DNA of 64,000 nucleotides from Desulfoluna butyratoxydans. Its GTDB lineage: Bacteria; Desulfobacterota; Desulfobacteria; Desulfobacterales; Desulfolunaceae. The notes beneath the pieces are model-generated. The model was given only the letters and a program-made list of their open reading frames with translations. It made no database searches and was not told where the DNA came from. Both the position numbers and the translations under genes were made by a program. The number at the start of each line of letters is the position of its first letter. Within the stretch, counting starts at the first letter, position 1. Below are positions 55,893 to 64,000 of this stretch, piece after piece. The stretch covers positions 124,001-188,000 of the forward strand of contig NZ_CAADHO010000003.1 of NCBI RefSeq assembly GCF_900699765.1, in the 5' to 3' direction.

Positions 55893-56137
55893 AGCCCGTC
55901 CGCGCCTTGGGCCCCGGTCGGTGGGCGTCCCGAAGGAGGGCCGCTGGCCGTGCTGTTTCGGCTTATCCCGGGTGGGACGGGAAGAGAAAAGACGAAAATG
56001 GCTTTAACTTCGGGGCCGGTTTGGCCGATCAAGAGGAATGCATTCGGTATCAGGACGGATGGCCACGCGAGGCGTGACGGACAAAAAGAAGGGGGAGGCG
56101 TGCCCGGTGTGTGTGTTCGGGCCAAAGGGCGGAAGGC

Positions 56138-57481
56138 ATGGAAAAAATGGATACGGCGAAAATTTTGTATGTGGACGATGACCAGGATCTGATCCAGATC
56201 TACACCCGGTTTCTGGAAGGGGAGAACTACAGCCTGAAAACCGCAGGCGATGCGGAGGAGGGGCTGGAGATCGCTTTGGATTTCATGCCGGACCTCATCA
56301 TCAGCGATGTGGCCATGCCCGGCATGGACGGCCTGGAGTTCTGTCGCCGGGTGCGGGCATCCGAGACCCTTGGAGACGTGATCTTCATGCTGGTCTCCGG
56401 CATTGACGTGGAACCCACGGACGTGGTGGCGGGCCTGGGGGCCGGAGCCGACGAGTACCTGGTCAAACCCTTTTCCCGCGATGAACTCGTGGCCCGCATC
56501 GGGACCCTCCTGCGGATAAAAGGGCTAAAGGAGAAGGCCGAAAAAGCCGATACTTTTTTAAAAGACGAACTCCGGAACCGCGACACCCTGGAGGCCAGGC
56601 TGGCAGAGCTCAAGGAGGAGCTCGCCGGTGAACGGGAGGCCCTGTCCGGGGCCCTCAAACAGGTGGCTTCACTTGTGGGAGAGCGGCAAAAAGCCGTGGA
56701 GCGGGCCGACACCATGGAAGCCAGGGCTGCAAAGACCCTGGAAACCTGTGTGGGGCTGCTGGCATCGGTTTTGGATGCGCGGCCTGCATTTAAAAAGGGG
56801 CACGGCGCGGATGTGACCCGCCTGGCGCTGGCCATGGCCGATGAGCTCGGTCTCGACGGCGACAAGCGCCGCGAGCTGGAACGGGCCGCACGGCTCCATG
56901 AACTGGGGCTGCTCTTTGTGTCGGAGGAACTTGCCGGAAAGAACCCCCTGGACCACACCGAGTCGGAAGCAGATTTTCTCTCCCGGCACCCCGAGCGTGC
57001 CGGCAAGATCCTGGCCGGTGTGGAAGGGCTGGAAGAGACGGCCCGCATTGTCCGCCACCTCTTCGAATACCTCGACGGGAGCGGGACCCCCGGTGGCCTG
57101 AGAAAAGAGGCCATTCCCTTTGCATCGCGGATCATTGCTGTTGCAGATGCCTGGGAGACCCTGGCGGCGTGGCCCGAGGGCGGCAGCGAAAGAGATCGTC
57201 TGAACAGGCTGGAAGAAGAAGCAGGGACGCGATTCGACCCCAAGGTTGTGCACAGTCTGCGCAAGTGTCTGGGACGAAAGCCTGAAACGGAAATCGGTGG
57301 TCGTGTGGAGATGAGTGTGTTTGATGTGAAGCCCGGAATGGTGCTCGCATCCGCCATCTATACAGCCAAGGGAGCCATGCTCCTGCCCGAAGGTACGGTC
57401 CTTACGGATGAGTACATCAGGCAGATCGCACGCTACAACCGGATCGAGTCCCTGGAAGAGACTGTATTTATAAAGGGATAG
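56138..57481 (+). CDS. Receiver domain - coiled coil - degenerate HD-GYP-like protein
   Basis: This 447-residue response regulator has a CheY-like receiver (about 8-125; VDDDQD, phospho-acceptor Asp57 in ISDVAMPGMDG, VKPFSRDE), a Lys/Glu-rich coiled coil (about 130-205), then an HD-GYP-like domain (about 215-375). The signature residues are changed: HE in ARLHELGLL where HD is expected, RHLFEYLDG for HHExxDG, and GTPGG for GYPxG. It is thus unlikely to hydrolyse c-di-GMP but may bind it or act as a scaffold. It lies 11 bp upstream of motA, which suggests a motor-control role. Confidence 0.85.
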   Translation: MEKMDTAKILYVDDDQDLIQIYTRFLEGENYSLKTAGDAEEGLEIALDFMPDLIISDVAMPGMDGLEFCRRVRASETLGDVIFMLVSGIDVEPTDVVAGLGAGADEYLVKPFSRDELVARIGTLLRIKGLKEKAEKADTFLKDELRNRDTLEARLAELKEELAGEREALSGALKQVASLVGERQKAVERADTMEARAAKTLETCVGLLASVLDARPAFKKGHGADVTRLALAMADELGLDGDKRRELERAARLHELGLLFVSEELAGKNPLDHTESEADFLSRHPERAGKILAGVEGLEETARIVRHLFEYLDGSGTPGGLRKEAIPFASRIIAVADAWETLAAWPEGGSERDRLNRLEEEAGTRFDPKVVHSLRKCLGRKPETEIGGRVEMSVFDVKPGMVLASAIYTAKGAMLLPEGTVLTDEYIRQIARYNRIESLEETVFIKG

Positions 57482-57492
57482 GTTGGGTTGAT

Positions 57493-58260
57493 ATGGATCT
57501 GGCTTCATTGATAGGTGTGATTTCCGGGGTTGGCTTTACCGCCGCGTGTATTCTTCTTGGCAGCAGCCTGATGCTGTTCTGGAACCTGCCGTCGGTCATG
57601 ATTGTCGTGGGAGGGACCATTGCCTCCTCCCTCATTGCCTACCCCCTCAAAGAGTTCCTTGGCGTGTTCAAGACCGTGGCCAAGGTGTTCATGTTTAAGA
57701 TCGAAAAACCCGAAGACCTGGTCAAGACCCTGGTGGAGATCTCCAACAAGGCAAGAAAGGGCGGCCTTCTCTCCATTGAGGCGGACATCAACAACACCGA
57801 AGACCCCTACCTCAAAAGTGCCCTTCAGATGACCGTGGACGGGGTGAAGACCTCGGACATCGCCGCGGTGATGCAAAAAAGGATGGAGCTTACCCACCGG
57901 GAGCACAAGGTGGGTTACTCGGTCCTGGCCTCCATGGGAGCCTATGCACCTGCTTTCGGCATGGTGGGCACCCTCATCGGCCTGGTGCAGATGCTGGCCA
58001 ACCTCGACGACCCCTCCTCCATCGGACCCAAAATGGCGGTGGCCATGATCACAACCTTTTACGGCGCCCTGATGGCCAACCTGTTTTTCATTCCCATGTC
58101 GGACAAGCTGAAGCTTCGCAGCGAAGAGGAGATCATGAACATGACCCTGCTCTACGAGGGTGTGGTCTCCATCCGCGAAGGAGAACACCCCAGGCTCATG
58201 GAAGACAAGCTCAACGTCTACCTGACGGCAGGGGGCGGAAAAGCCGCCAAAGAGGAGTAG
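57493..58260 (+). CDS. motA: Flagellar stator protein MotA/PomA
   Basis: This 255-residue inner-membrane stator subunit converts ion flow into flagellar rotation. Four helices are visible, with the conserved cytoplasmic charged loop (KRMELTHREHKVGYSVL) and the second pair of helices with APAFGMVGTLIGLVQMLANLDDPSSIGPKMAVAMITTFYGALMANLF, in which the Pro residues near the ion channel are conserved. The sequence is closer to the PomA/MotP branch, so the coupling ion could be Na+; this is inference. It lies 11 bp after the receiver/HD-GYP-like gene and 3 bp before motB. Confidence 0.95.
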   Translation: MDLASLIGVISGVGFTAACILLGSSLMLFWNLPSVMIVVGGTIASSLIAYPLKEFLGVFKTVAKVFMFKIEKPEDLVKTLVEISNKARKGGLLSIEADINNTEDPYLKSALQMTVDGVKTSDIAAVMQKRMELTHREHKVGYSVLASMGAYAPAFGMVGTLIGLVQMLANLDDPSSIGPKMAVAMITTFYGALMANLFFIPMSDKLKLRSEEEIMNMTLLYEGVVSIREGEHPRLMEDKLNVYLTAGGGKAAKEE

Positions 58261-58263
58261 ACC

Positions 58264-59091
58264 ATGGCTGAAGAGAACGGCACCGGCGCAGGCGAGGAGG
58301 AGGCGGCCCCGGCCCTCAACCCTCCGGCCCCCATCGGGGGCGATGACGAAGAGGGGGGCGGCGCCCCCGAATGGATGTGTACCTTCTCCGATCTGGTCAC
58401 CCTGCTCATGTGTTTTTTTGTGTTGCTGTTTGCCATGAGCACCATCCAGGAAGAGACCTTCAAGGAGCTTGTCCAGTCCCTGAAATCCGCCCTTGGTGTG
58501 CAGCAGGTCCCTGAGACCGGCACCCGTGAGGGGCTGAGGATGGATCCGGGCACCGACACCACCGATCCCCAGGCCCATGCCGTGGATGAGTTGGGCGGAA
58601 TGGTCCAGAAGGAGATGGAGGAGATCGTCAGCGATGTGCGTGAGCTGATCATGTTCAACAAGCTTGGCGGTCAGGTTCGGGTGGAGGAGACCGAAGACGG
58701 TGCGGTGATCACCATCGCCGACATGGTCATCTTCGGGCCCGGCGAGGCTCACCTCTCCGAGGACGGGCGCATCGTCATGGAGAAGGTGGCCATGGTGCTG
58801 GCCCAGTTCCATTACCCGGTCACCGTGTCGGGTCACACCGATGCCCTGCCCATGGCCAGGCGCAACGACGACTCCAACTGGGAACTTTCCACCCGCCGCG
58901 CCACAAGCGTGGTGCGTTTTCTCATCTCCATGGGCATCGACCCTTCCCAGCTCAAGGCCCAGGGCTTTGCCCACTACCGACCCGTGGCCGACAACCGGAC
59001 CCCTGAAGGCCGCGCCAAAAACCGCCGGGTGGAAATTACCTACGAGCGTACCTACATCGCCCGCGCCCTGAGCGGGGGCCTTTACAGATAG
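58264..59091 (+). CDS. motB: Flagellar stator protein MotB/PomB
   Basis: This 275-residue partner of MotA anchors the stator to peptidoglycan. An acidic, Pro-rich N-terminal segment precedes a single membrane helix containing the ion-carrying Asp in CTFSDLVTLLMCFFVLLF. A linker with plug-like sequence follows, then a C-terminal OmpA-like peptidoglycan-binding domain (VSGHTDALPM, NWELSTRRATSVVRFLI, GRAKNRRVEI). It is cotranscribed with motA. No other flagellar genes lie in the window. Confidence 0.95.
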   Translation: MAEENGTGAGEEEAAPALNPPAPIGGDDEEGGGAPEWMCTFSDLVTLLMCFFVLLFAMSTIQEETFKELVQSLKSALGVQQVPETGTREGLRMDPGTDTTDPQAHAVDELGGMVQKEMEEIVSDVRELIMFNKLGGQVRVEETEDGAVITIADMVIFGPGEAHLSEDGRIVMEKVAMVLAQFHYPVTVSGHTDALPMARRNDDSNWELSTRRATSVVRFLISMGIDPSQLKAQGFAHYRPVADNRTPEGRAKNRRVEITYERTYIARALSGGLYR

Positions 59092-59276
59092 CCCCTTTTT
59101 GCTGGTTTCTGAATGCGTTCACCCTGTCCCTGGCCATGATTGCGGTTGAACTCTCAATTTCTATCAGATAGAATACGAAGTTTTTAAAATATCGCCGGGA
59201 CGACGGCGCGTCAGGGGAAAGGTGTTCCCGGACCGACGGTCGGCCCTGTTTTTGACGTTTTTTTGTGGTGACGGAT

Positions 59277-59945
59277 ATGAAATTGAGATTGGATGAGCTT
59301 GCCGAGGCCATGGACCTGCCGCGGGATACCCTGGAGCGCTGGATTCGACAGGGAAGCATCCCTGTAAAGAAAAGCGGGGCAGAGTGCTCTTTCAGCTTTG
59401 CGACCCTTAAAAGCTGGGCCGGAAAGCACAACACCACCTTTGTGCTCAAGGAGCCGTCTTCTCCTTCGGGCGATACCCGGGAGGCAGTGACCCTCTCTGA
59501 TGCCCTGGAGCGCGGCGGGGTGGTGTTCGGCCTTGATGGCGACGACGTCCCCTCGGTTCTCAGGAACATGACCGCCTCGGTACGGGGGTTCGGTGAGGGG
59601 GAGCGGGACGCTCTTTTTCATCTCCTTGACGAGCGGGAGCGCCTGGCCTCCACCGGCGTGGGGCGCGGAGTGGCCCTGCCCCACCCGAGGACACCCATGG
59701 ACGCCTGCAGGGTTCCGTCCATCACCACCTTTTTCCTGAAGCATCCCGTGGATTTTGAAGCCGTGGACGACCTGCCGGTGCGCGTGCTCTTCCTGATCCT
59801 GAGTCCCGATGTGGGGACCCACCTGCAGCTGCTGTCCAAAATATCCTTTTGTGTGCGTGAGCCCGCGTTTTTGCGATTCCTGGAGAGTGTGCCCTCTGAG
59901 GCGGCCCTTCTGGAAAAAGTGGCGGAGTTCGAGACCAGGCTCTAA
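59277..59945 (+). CDS. HTH-EIIA(Ntr)-type PTS regulatory protein
   Basis: In this 222-residue protein, residues 1-55 form a MerR/excisionase-like DNA-binding module (LRLDELAEAMDLPRDTLERWIRQGSIPV). Residues about 70-220 form a PtsN/EIIA-fructose-like domain with the phosphorylatable His136 in GVGRGVALPHPRTP. The combination suggests a phosphorylation-responsive regulator rather than a sugar transporter. No EIIB/EIIC genes are nearby. The chosen ATG is the first with homology; GTG codons just upstream are alternatives and the ribosome-binding site is weak. Confidence 0.85.
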   Translation: MKLRLDELAEAMDLPRDTLERWIRQGSIPVKKSGAECSFSFATLKSWAGKHNTTFVLKEPSSPSGDTREAVTLSDALERGGVVFGLDGDDVPSVLRNMTASVRGFGEGERDALFHLLDERERLASTGVGRGVALPHPRTPMDACRVPSITTFFLKHPVDFEAVDDLPVRVLFLILSPDVGTHLQLLSKISFCVREPAFLRFLESVPSEAALLEKVAEFETRL

Positions 59946-60229
59946 GGGGCTTTAAAGGAGCCCGAGGTTCCAGTAAAAAAGGGGGATGGGGTCCCCTTTA
60001 CAACGGGGGTGGAATCTGTTAGTCCGGCGGTGTCGGTTCGGTACCGACAGTGCTTTAGAATCCAGCCGGGAGAACCCCTGGCCCGGAGACCCTGCGGACG
60101 GGTTGGAACCCGATGCCGCAGTGTGTCCGAACCAGGCGTTTTTCAAGGCTTTTTTGCGTCGTGACACCGGGGCGCTTTTCTTGTTTATCGTCGGGAACCC
60201 GTTTCCGAACTTTTTTGGGGATCTTTTAA
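59946..60229 (+). other. Leader region of the CLC gene with nested hairpins
   Basis: This is a 284-bp noncoding stretch. Bases 60005-60079 can fold as three coaxial helices: GGGGGT/ACCCCT at 60005-60010 and 60074-60079; CCGGC/GCCGG at 60024-60028 and 60065-60069; and GTCGGT/ACCGAC at 60032-60037 and 60043-60048. They are separated by asymmetric internal loops. A second hairpin follows: CTGCGG/CCGCAG at 60092-60097 and 60116-60121, enclosing CGGGTT/AACCCG (99-104, 107-112). I cannot match it to a known riboswitch class. Confidence 0.5.
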
Positions 60230-61957
60230 ATGCTGAAAAGGCTGTGTAGACTTCCGTCGAAATTACCGCGTATTCAGTCGGATGATCGGTTGATTTTGAT
60301 GGTGGCCGGCGTGATGGTGGGGATTGCAAGCGGACTGGCGGCCCTGGCCCTGAACCGGAGCCTTGAGGCGATGATGGAGTTTGTGCATCACCTGAAGGAC
60401 TACCCCTGGGCCTTTGTGCTGCCCGGGATCGGTGCGGCCGTCTCTGCCATCTACCTTGATTACATAATGAAGGAGGGGGCCGGCCACGGGGTGCCGGAGG
60501 TGATCTATGCCGTCTCCCGCTACGGGGGGCTTTTAAGGCTGCGTTCCAGCGTGTCCCGCCTTATTTCCAGCTGCCTGACCATCGGCAGTGGGGGCTCGGC
60601 AGGCCCTGAGGCCCCGGTGGTGATGAGCGGGGCGGCCATCGGCTCCAATATCGCCAAGCTGTTTAACCTGAACGACCGACAGCGCGTCACCCTGGTGGGG
60701 TGCGGGGCGGCCGGTGCCATCTCTTCCATCTTCAACGCCCCCATCGCCGGCCTGGTTTTTGTGCTGGAGGTGGTGCTGGGTGAGTGGTCCACGGTGAATA
60801 TTGTGCCCATCGCCATTGCCGCGGTGGCAGGCACCGAAGTGAGCCGCTTTTTTAACGGCAACCAGATTGCCTTCAGCCACACCGGCTTTGATATCGGTGT
60901 CGCCGACACGGTGGCTGCAGCCGGGCTGGGTCTGGCCACGGCCCTGTTTTCCATCCTTCTCACCCGGGCCCTGCGGTCCATGCACGGGGTTTCCTCCCAG
61001 GTCAAGCTCCCCAAATGGGGGCGGGCGGCCGTGGGCGGGTGTCTGGTGGGGCTTCTGGGGCTGGTCTTCCCCGATGTGCAGGGGGAGGGGTACCACGCCA
61101 TCCGTGAGATGATCGTGGGGGCCTACAACGGAGCCTTTCAGCTGGCGGCCATTGCCATTTTTGCCAAGATCCTGGCCACCTCCCTGACCCTGGGGTGGGG
61201 AGGCTCCGGCGGGATTTTTGCTCCCTCCCTTGTGGTGGGCAGCTTTACCGGACTGGCCTTTTACCGGGGCGTGACCCTTCTCTGGCCATCCATTCCCCTG
61301 GTGGGGGAGGGCTGCTTCGCCCTCCTGGGCATGGCCGGGCTCATCAGCGGGATCCTTCAGGCTCCCCTCACCGGCATTTTTCTTATTGTGCAGATCACCG
61401 GGGGGTACGAGGTGATCCTGCCCCTCATTGTGGTTTCTGCCGTTTCCACCACCATCACCCATTATTTTGAGCCGGCCTCCTTTTATATGAAGGACCTGGT
61501 GGACAGGGGCCAGCTTCTGCGTCCCGGCACCGACGCCCGGGTGCTTAACGACCTTTCCCTGGGTGAACTCATCGAAAAGGATTGCCTTGCCGTGACACCC
61601 CACATGACCTTAAGGGAGTTTGTGGAGGTGGTCAAACGGTCCACCCGCAACCACTTTCCCGTGGAAGACCCGGACAGCGGTGATTTCCTGGGCATGGTGG
61701 ATCTCGACAGGGTGCGGCCCTACCTCTTTGACACCATCATGTACGATGCTGTGGTGGTGGAGCAGATCATGGACCGGAAGGTGGCCACCGTGGCCTACGG
61801 GGATGAGCTGGCAGAGGTCCTGTACACCATGGATACCCAGGGGCTCTTCACCATTCCCCTGGTGGTAAACCGGCGGTTCGTGGGGATGATCTCCAAGGCC
61901 ACCCTCCTTGACAAATACCGAAAAGAGCTGATGGTGCAAACCACCGACAACGCCTGA
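60230..61957 (+). CDS. CLC family chloride channel/antiporter with CBS domains
   Basis: This 575-residue integral membrane protein has about 10-12 helices (to about residue 420) followed by a CBS-domain pair (about 445-565; CLAVTPHMTLREFVEVV and VATVAYGDELAEVLYTM). Signature motifs include GAGHGVPE (83-90) and the gating-Glu motif GSAGPEAPV with Glu127, plus SIFNAPIAGLVFVLE. CBS domains suggest adenine-nucleotide control. It probably exchanges Cl- (or another halide) for H+. The gene is preceded by a structured leader and followed after 18 bp by a Usp gene. Confidence 0.93.
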   Translation: MLKRLCRLPSKLPRIQSDDRLILMVAGVMVGIASGLAALALNRSLEAMMEFVHHLKDYPWAFVLPGIGAAVSAIYLDYIMKEGAGHGVPEVIYAVSRYGGLLRLRSSVSRLISSCLTIGSGGSAGPEAPVVMSGAAIGSNIAKLFNLNDRQRVTLVGCGAAGAISSIFNAPIAGLVFVLEVVLGEWSTVNIVPIAIAAVAGTEVSRFFNGNQIAFSHTGFDIGVADTVAAAGLGLATALFSILLTRALRSMHGVSSQVKLPKWGRAAVGGCLVGLLGLVFPDVQGEGYHAIREMIVGAYNGAFQLAAIAIFAKILATSLTLGWGGSGGIFAPSLVVGSFTGLAFYRGVTLLWPSIPLVGEGCFALLGMAGLISGILQAPLTGIFLIVQITGGYEVILPLIVVSAVSTTITHYFEPASFYMKDLVDRGQLLRPGTDARVLNDLSLGELIEKDCLAVTPHMTLREFVEVVKRSTRNHFPVEDPDSGDFLGMVDLDRVRPYLFDTIMYDAVVVEQIMDRKVATVAYGDELAEVLYTMDTQGLFTIPLVVNRRFVGMISKATLLDKYRKELMVQTTDNA

Positions 61958-61975
61958 TACGGGTAGGAGACCGAC

Positions 61976-62809
61976 ATGGATACTCAACTTTTTCACATTT
62001 TCCGGAACACGCCCACCGGGCGGGAGACCTTTCTTCAGTCACTCTACTTCTGTCGCCTCATGGGGGCGTCGCCTGTGGTGTACGTGCCCAAGCACACCAA
62101 GTTTCTGATGTACTTCGAGCGGGACGTGGTTCAGGTGGACCTGGACAGCTCCTATCTCACAGCCCCGGAGACAGCCGAAAAGCATGCCCGGGAGCTGGCC
62201 GAGCAGGAGGGGCTGGAGCCCGGTGTGTTCAAGGCCAAGAATTTTACGGCCTCCACTTTGCCGGACATTCCCGTGGATTTTGATTTCATGTGCTGTCCGC
62301 GCAGCATCAGCGACCTGACCAGCAAGATCGGGCTGGGGTTCATCGGCTCGCGGGTGAGGCGCATCATCCGGTCGGCTTTTTTTCCTGTTCTCATCACCAG
62401 CCCCTCCTTTCGTCAGTGGAACAGCATCACGGTTTTCTTTGGCGGCTCCAAAAACGCGGTCAGCGCCCTTCGCTTGGGGGCCCGCATTGCCCGTAAGACC
62501 GGCATGAAGCTCAGGCTCTTCACCCAGGTGGAGGGGGGCAAAACCCGGGACGATTACGAGAAGGTGATTGTGGAGAGCGGTCTTGGTGAGGATATGTCCG
62601 CCTATGTGGACGACTGGCTCCTGTTTTTCGGCGGCAGGTTCGAAGAGAACCTCTTTGAGGTGCCCCATGACAGCCTCCTGGTCCTGGGGGCCTACGGTCA
62701 CGGACTGATCCGTGATCTGCTCTTCGGAAGCAAGATGGAGACCATTCAGTCGGTGATGCCCAACAACCTCATGGTGGCGGGACCCAACTACGTGGACAGG
62801 GGCGCGTGA
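61976..62809 (+). CDS. Tandem universal stress protein (UspA family)
   Basis: This 277-residue cytoplasmic protein has two Usp-like halves. The C-terminal half (about 140-275) starts with ITVFFGGSKNAVSALRLGARIARKTG and carries the ATP-binding signature LGAYGHGLIRDLLFGSKMETI. The N-terminal half is more divergent (CRLMGASPVVYVPK; CCPRSISDLTSKIGLGFIGSRVRRII). It may bind ATP and regulate the CLC protein encoded upstream, with which it is cotranscribed. GGAG precedes the ATG. Confidence 0.85.
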   Translation: MDTQLFHIFRNTPTGRETFLQSLYFCRLMGASPVVYVPKHTKFLMYFERDVVQVDLDSSYLTAPETAEKHARELAEQEGLEPGVFKAKNFTASTLPDIPVDFDFMCCPRSISDLTSKIGLGFIGSRVRRIIRSAFFPVLITSPSFRQWNSITVFFGGSKNAVSALRLGARIARKTGMKLRLFTQVEGGKTRDDYEKVIVESGLGEDMSAYVDDWLLFFGGRFEENLFEVPHDSLLVLGAYGHGLIRDLLFGSKMETIQSVMPNNLMVAGPNYVDRGA

Positions 62810-63050
62810 TTGGATGACGCGTTATCCCGGGGCGTTGTGGAAGAGCCCCGGATGAGGGGGCGGCAGACCCGGCGAAGCCTTTTTCGGGGACCCCTGAAAA
62901 GTGTGAGAAAACCCCTTGACAAAGGAATGGGGATGACGTAAATCTTCTCTCGCTTTTGGGGCAGTGTTCAACAACACGCTGCTCGATGAGCGCGGCGTTT
63001 CTCACCGGCCTGGTCGGTAAGAGCAAGCGCCAGACATAAGGGTAATATGC
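62810..63050. other. usp-tRNA intergenic region
   Basis: It contains the hairpin CCGGGGC (62827-62833)/GCCCCGG (62845-62851) without a T-tract just after the Usp gene, then the tRNA promoter annotated at 62916-62944. No gene is seen. Confidence 0.45.
62916..62944 (+). promoter_or_regulatory. Sigma-70 promoter of tRNA-Ser
   Basis: TTGACA (62916-62921), a 17-bp spacer and TAAATC (62939-62944) lie about 100 bp upstream of the mature tRNA. Confidence 0.7.
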
Positions 63051-63140
63051 GGAGAGGTGACCGAGTGGCTGAAGGTGCACGCCTGGAAAGCGTGTGTGCT
63101 GTAACAGGTACCGAGAGTTCGAATCTCTCCCTCTCCGCCA
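63051..63140 (+). tRNA. tRNA-Ser (GGA anticodon)
   Basis: This 90-nt class II tRNA has acceptor stem GGAGAGG/CCTCTCC with G discriminator and encoded CCA. The anticodon stem is CACGC/GCGTG around CT-GGA-AA (anticodon 63085-63087), with a long variable arm (about TGTGCTGTAACAGGTACC) and T-arm GAGAGTTCGAATCTCTC. It reads UCC and UCU codons. Confidence 0.97.
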
Positions 63141-63446
63141 CTACCCCTTGTGCCTGAATCAAAGGGCCGCCAACAGTGAACAGGTTTTCACCACTTCCTT
63201 GCCAGCAACGGACGTGGGGCGCCTGTTTTTTTCGTTTTGGCCCTTTGCCTTGCCCGCGGCGGCAACGGGATGCACGGGGCGCTTGCAGTGCCCATCGTTT
63301 TATGGTTTCATCCCTGGTAGTGACCCCATACGTGTTGTGGGGCTTTTAAGGCGGCACCAGGCCGCGGCTGATTTGATGACACGCCGGCACCTTGCCCGCG
63401 TTCCGGTTCGGAACCGGTCTTCGGCCGGCAGGGAGAACCGGTCACC
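63141..63446. other. tRNA-dnaX intergenic region
   Basis: This is a 306-bp spacer with a T7 tract at about 63223 downstream of the tRNA. I looked for the SRP 4.5S RNA that often sits before dnaX, but its conserved core (GGTCAGG...GGAAGG.AGCAGCC) is not present. Nothing is called. Confidence 0.4.
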
Positions 63447-64000
63447 ATGTCCTATCTTGTCCTTGCCCGAAAATACAGACCCCAGCTTTTTGACGATGTG
63501 GTGGGGCAGTCCCACGTCACCACCACGCTGACCCATGCCATTTCCGCCGAGCGTGTGGCCCACGCCATTCTCTTTTCCGGCCCCCGGGGCACGGGAAAAA
63601 CCTCGGTGGCGCGCATCCTGGCCAAGGCCATGAACTGCTCCGGCAGGCGGGAGACCGGTTCTCCTCACCCCTGCAACTCCTGCCGTTCCTGTCGGGAGAT
63701 CACCCAGGGCAGCTCCGCCGACGTCTTCGAGATCGACGGCGCCTCCAACAACAGCGTGGAGCAGGTGCGGGAGCTGCGCAGCAACGTCAGCTACATGCCC
63801 GTCTACAGCCCCTTCAAGATCTACATCATCGACGAAGTGCACATGCTGAGCACGGCGGCCTTTAACGCCCTGCTCAAGACCCTGGAAGAGCCCCCTCCCC
63901 ATGTCCTGTTCATGTTCGCCACCACCGAGGTGCACAAGATCCCGGTGACCATTCTGTCACGCTGTCAGCGCCACGACATGCGGCGCGTGTCACACCGTGA
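63447..64000 (+). CDS. dnaX: DNA polymerase III gamma/tau subunit (3'-truncated by window edge)
   Basis: This is the first 184 residues of the clamp-loader ATPase that assembles the sliding clamp at replication forks. [21 protein letters not shown] is the canonical N-terminus, followed by Walker [11 protein letters not shown], a zinc-binding module (CSGRR...CNSCRSC), Walker [11 protein letters not shown] and the SRC-type arginine-finger motif [13 protein letters not shown] lies upstream of the ATG. The rest of domain III and the tau tail lie outside the window. Confidence 0.96.
   Translation, partial: MSYLVLARKYRPQLFDDVVGQSHVTTTLTHAISAERVAHAILFSGPRGTGKTSVARILAKAMNCSGRRETGSPHPCNSCRSCREITQGSSADVFEIDGASNNSVEQVRELRSNVSYMPVYSPFKIYIIDEVHMLSTAAFNALLKTLEEPPPHVLFMFATTEVHKIPVTILSRCQRHDMRRVSHR

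Noticed and set aside
59987..60035. Possible fluoride riboswitch (GGGGATGGGGTCCCC) upstream of the CLC gene
   Set aside because: The first stem is suggestive, but the conserved downstream CTGATG...CCTAC segment that forms the pseudoknot is missing.
63141..63446. SRP 4.5S RNA (ffs) between tRNA-Ser and dnaX
   Set aside because: GTGAAC and GCCAGCAACGG fragments are present, but the invariant GGTCAGG...GGAAGG.AGCAGC core is not.

Overview
The window is about 60% GC with densely packed genes and no plasmid or phage backbone. It looks like the chromosome of a strictly anaerobic member of the Desulfobacterota (the former Deltaproteobacteria). The evidence is a class III anaerobic ribonucleotide reductase with its activase, a second glycyl-radical enzyme, rubrerythrin, a monomeric NADP-dependent isocitrate dehydrogenase, a sigma-54 activator, and a locus resembling the 'orange protein' (ORP) complex of sulfate reducers: two ferredoxin-bearing MinD-like ATPases plus two dinitrogenase-cofactor-domain proteins. 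The assignment to phylum is inferred from gene content. I do not claim a genus.

Layout. 1-9.4 kb: the end of a sigma-54 activator, an amidohydrolase divergent from a PAS-LuxR regulator, a YaiI/YqxD-type protein, a DEAD-box RNA helicase, a secreted protein of unknown function, rubrerythrin and an alpha/beta hydrolase. 9.6-17.3 kb (minus strand): a Nudix hydrolase, a two-gene ABC exporter and a 996-residue glycyl-radical enzyme with an unusual N-terminal SCP2-like domain. 17.9-20.3 kb: ridA, a PLP-dependent D-cysteine desulfhydrase/cysteate lyase-like gene with highly-expressed codon use, and a GntR/FadR regulator. 20.7-30.3 kb (minus strand): a chemosensory operon cheA-cheW-cheB-cheR, then a HEAT-repeat/receiver protein and a class A penicillin-binding protein. 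30.6-32.9 kb: CcdA, a thioredoxin-fold protein, a CoA-pyrophosphatase-like Nudix protein and a small membrane protein.

33.2-41.2 kb: an NrdR-like box inside a promoter, a long leader, nrdD and nrdG, then alanine racemase, minCDE and a Crp/Fnr-type regulator. 41.2-42.6 kb: a REP-associated (Y1/HUH) transposase gene bounded by perfect 17-bp inverted repeats. 42.9-45.1 kb: icd. 45.5-49.7 kb: an HD-domain protein, then the ORP-like operon led by a DUF134 DNA-binding protein whose promoter carries a perfect 20-bp palindrome. 49.9-55.9 kb: a HAD-type nucleotidase and dapB, a lone GspE/PilB ATPase, a LysM protein and a YfbR-like HD nucleotidase. 56.1-62.8 kb: a receiver/degenerate HD-GYP protein with motA and motB, an HTH-EIIA(Ntr) fusion, a CLC channel/antiporter with CBS domains behind a leader that looks structured, and a tandem UspA protein. 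62.9-64 kb: a promoter, tRNA-Ser(GGA) and the start of dnaX.

Themes. Cell-surface and cell-division functions recur (PBP, alr, dapB, minCDE, MotB), as do motility and signalling (che operon, motAB with its receiver protein). Oxygen-sensitive and Fe-S/radical chemistry is prominent. A dispersed intergenic repeat family with GCCTCCGGCGG termini occurs in at least five places between genes.
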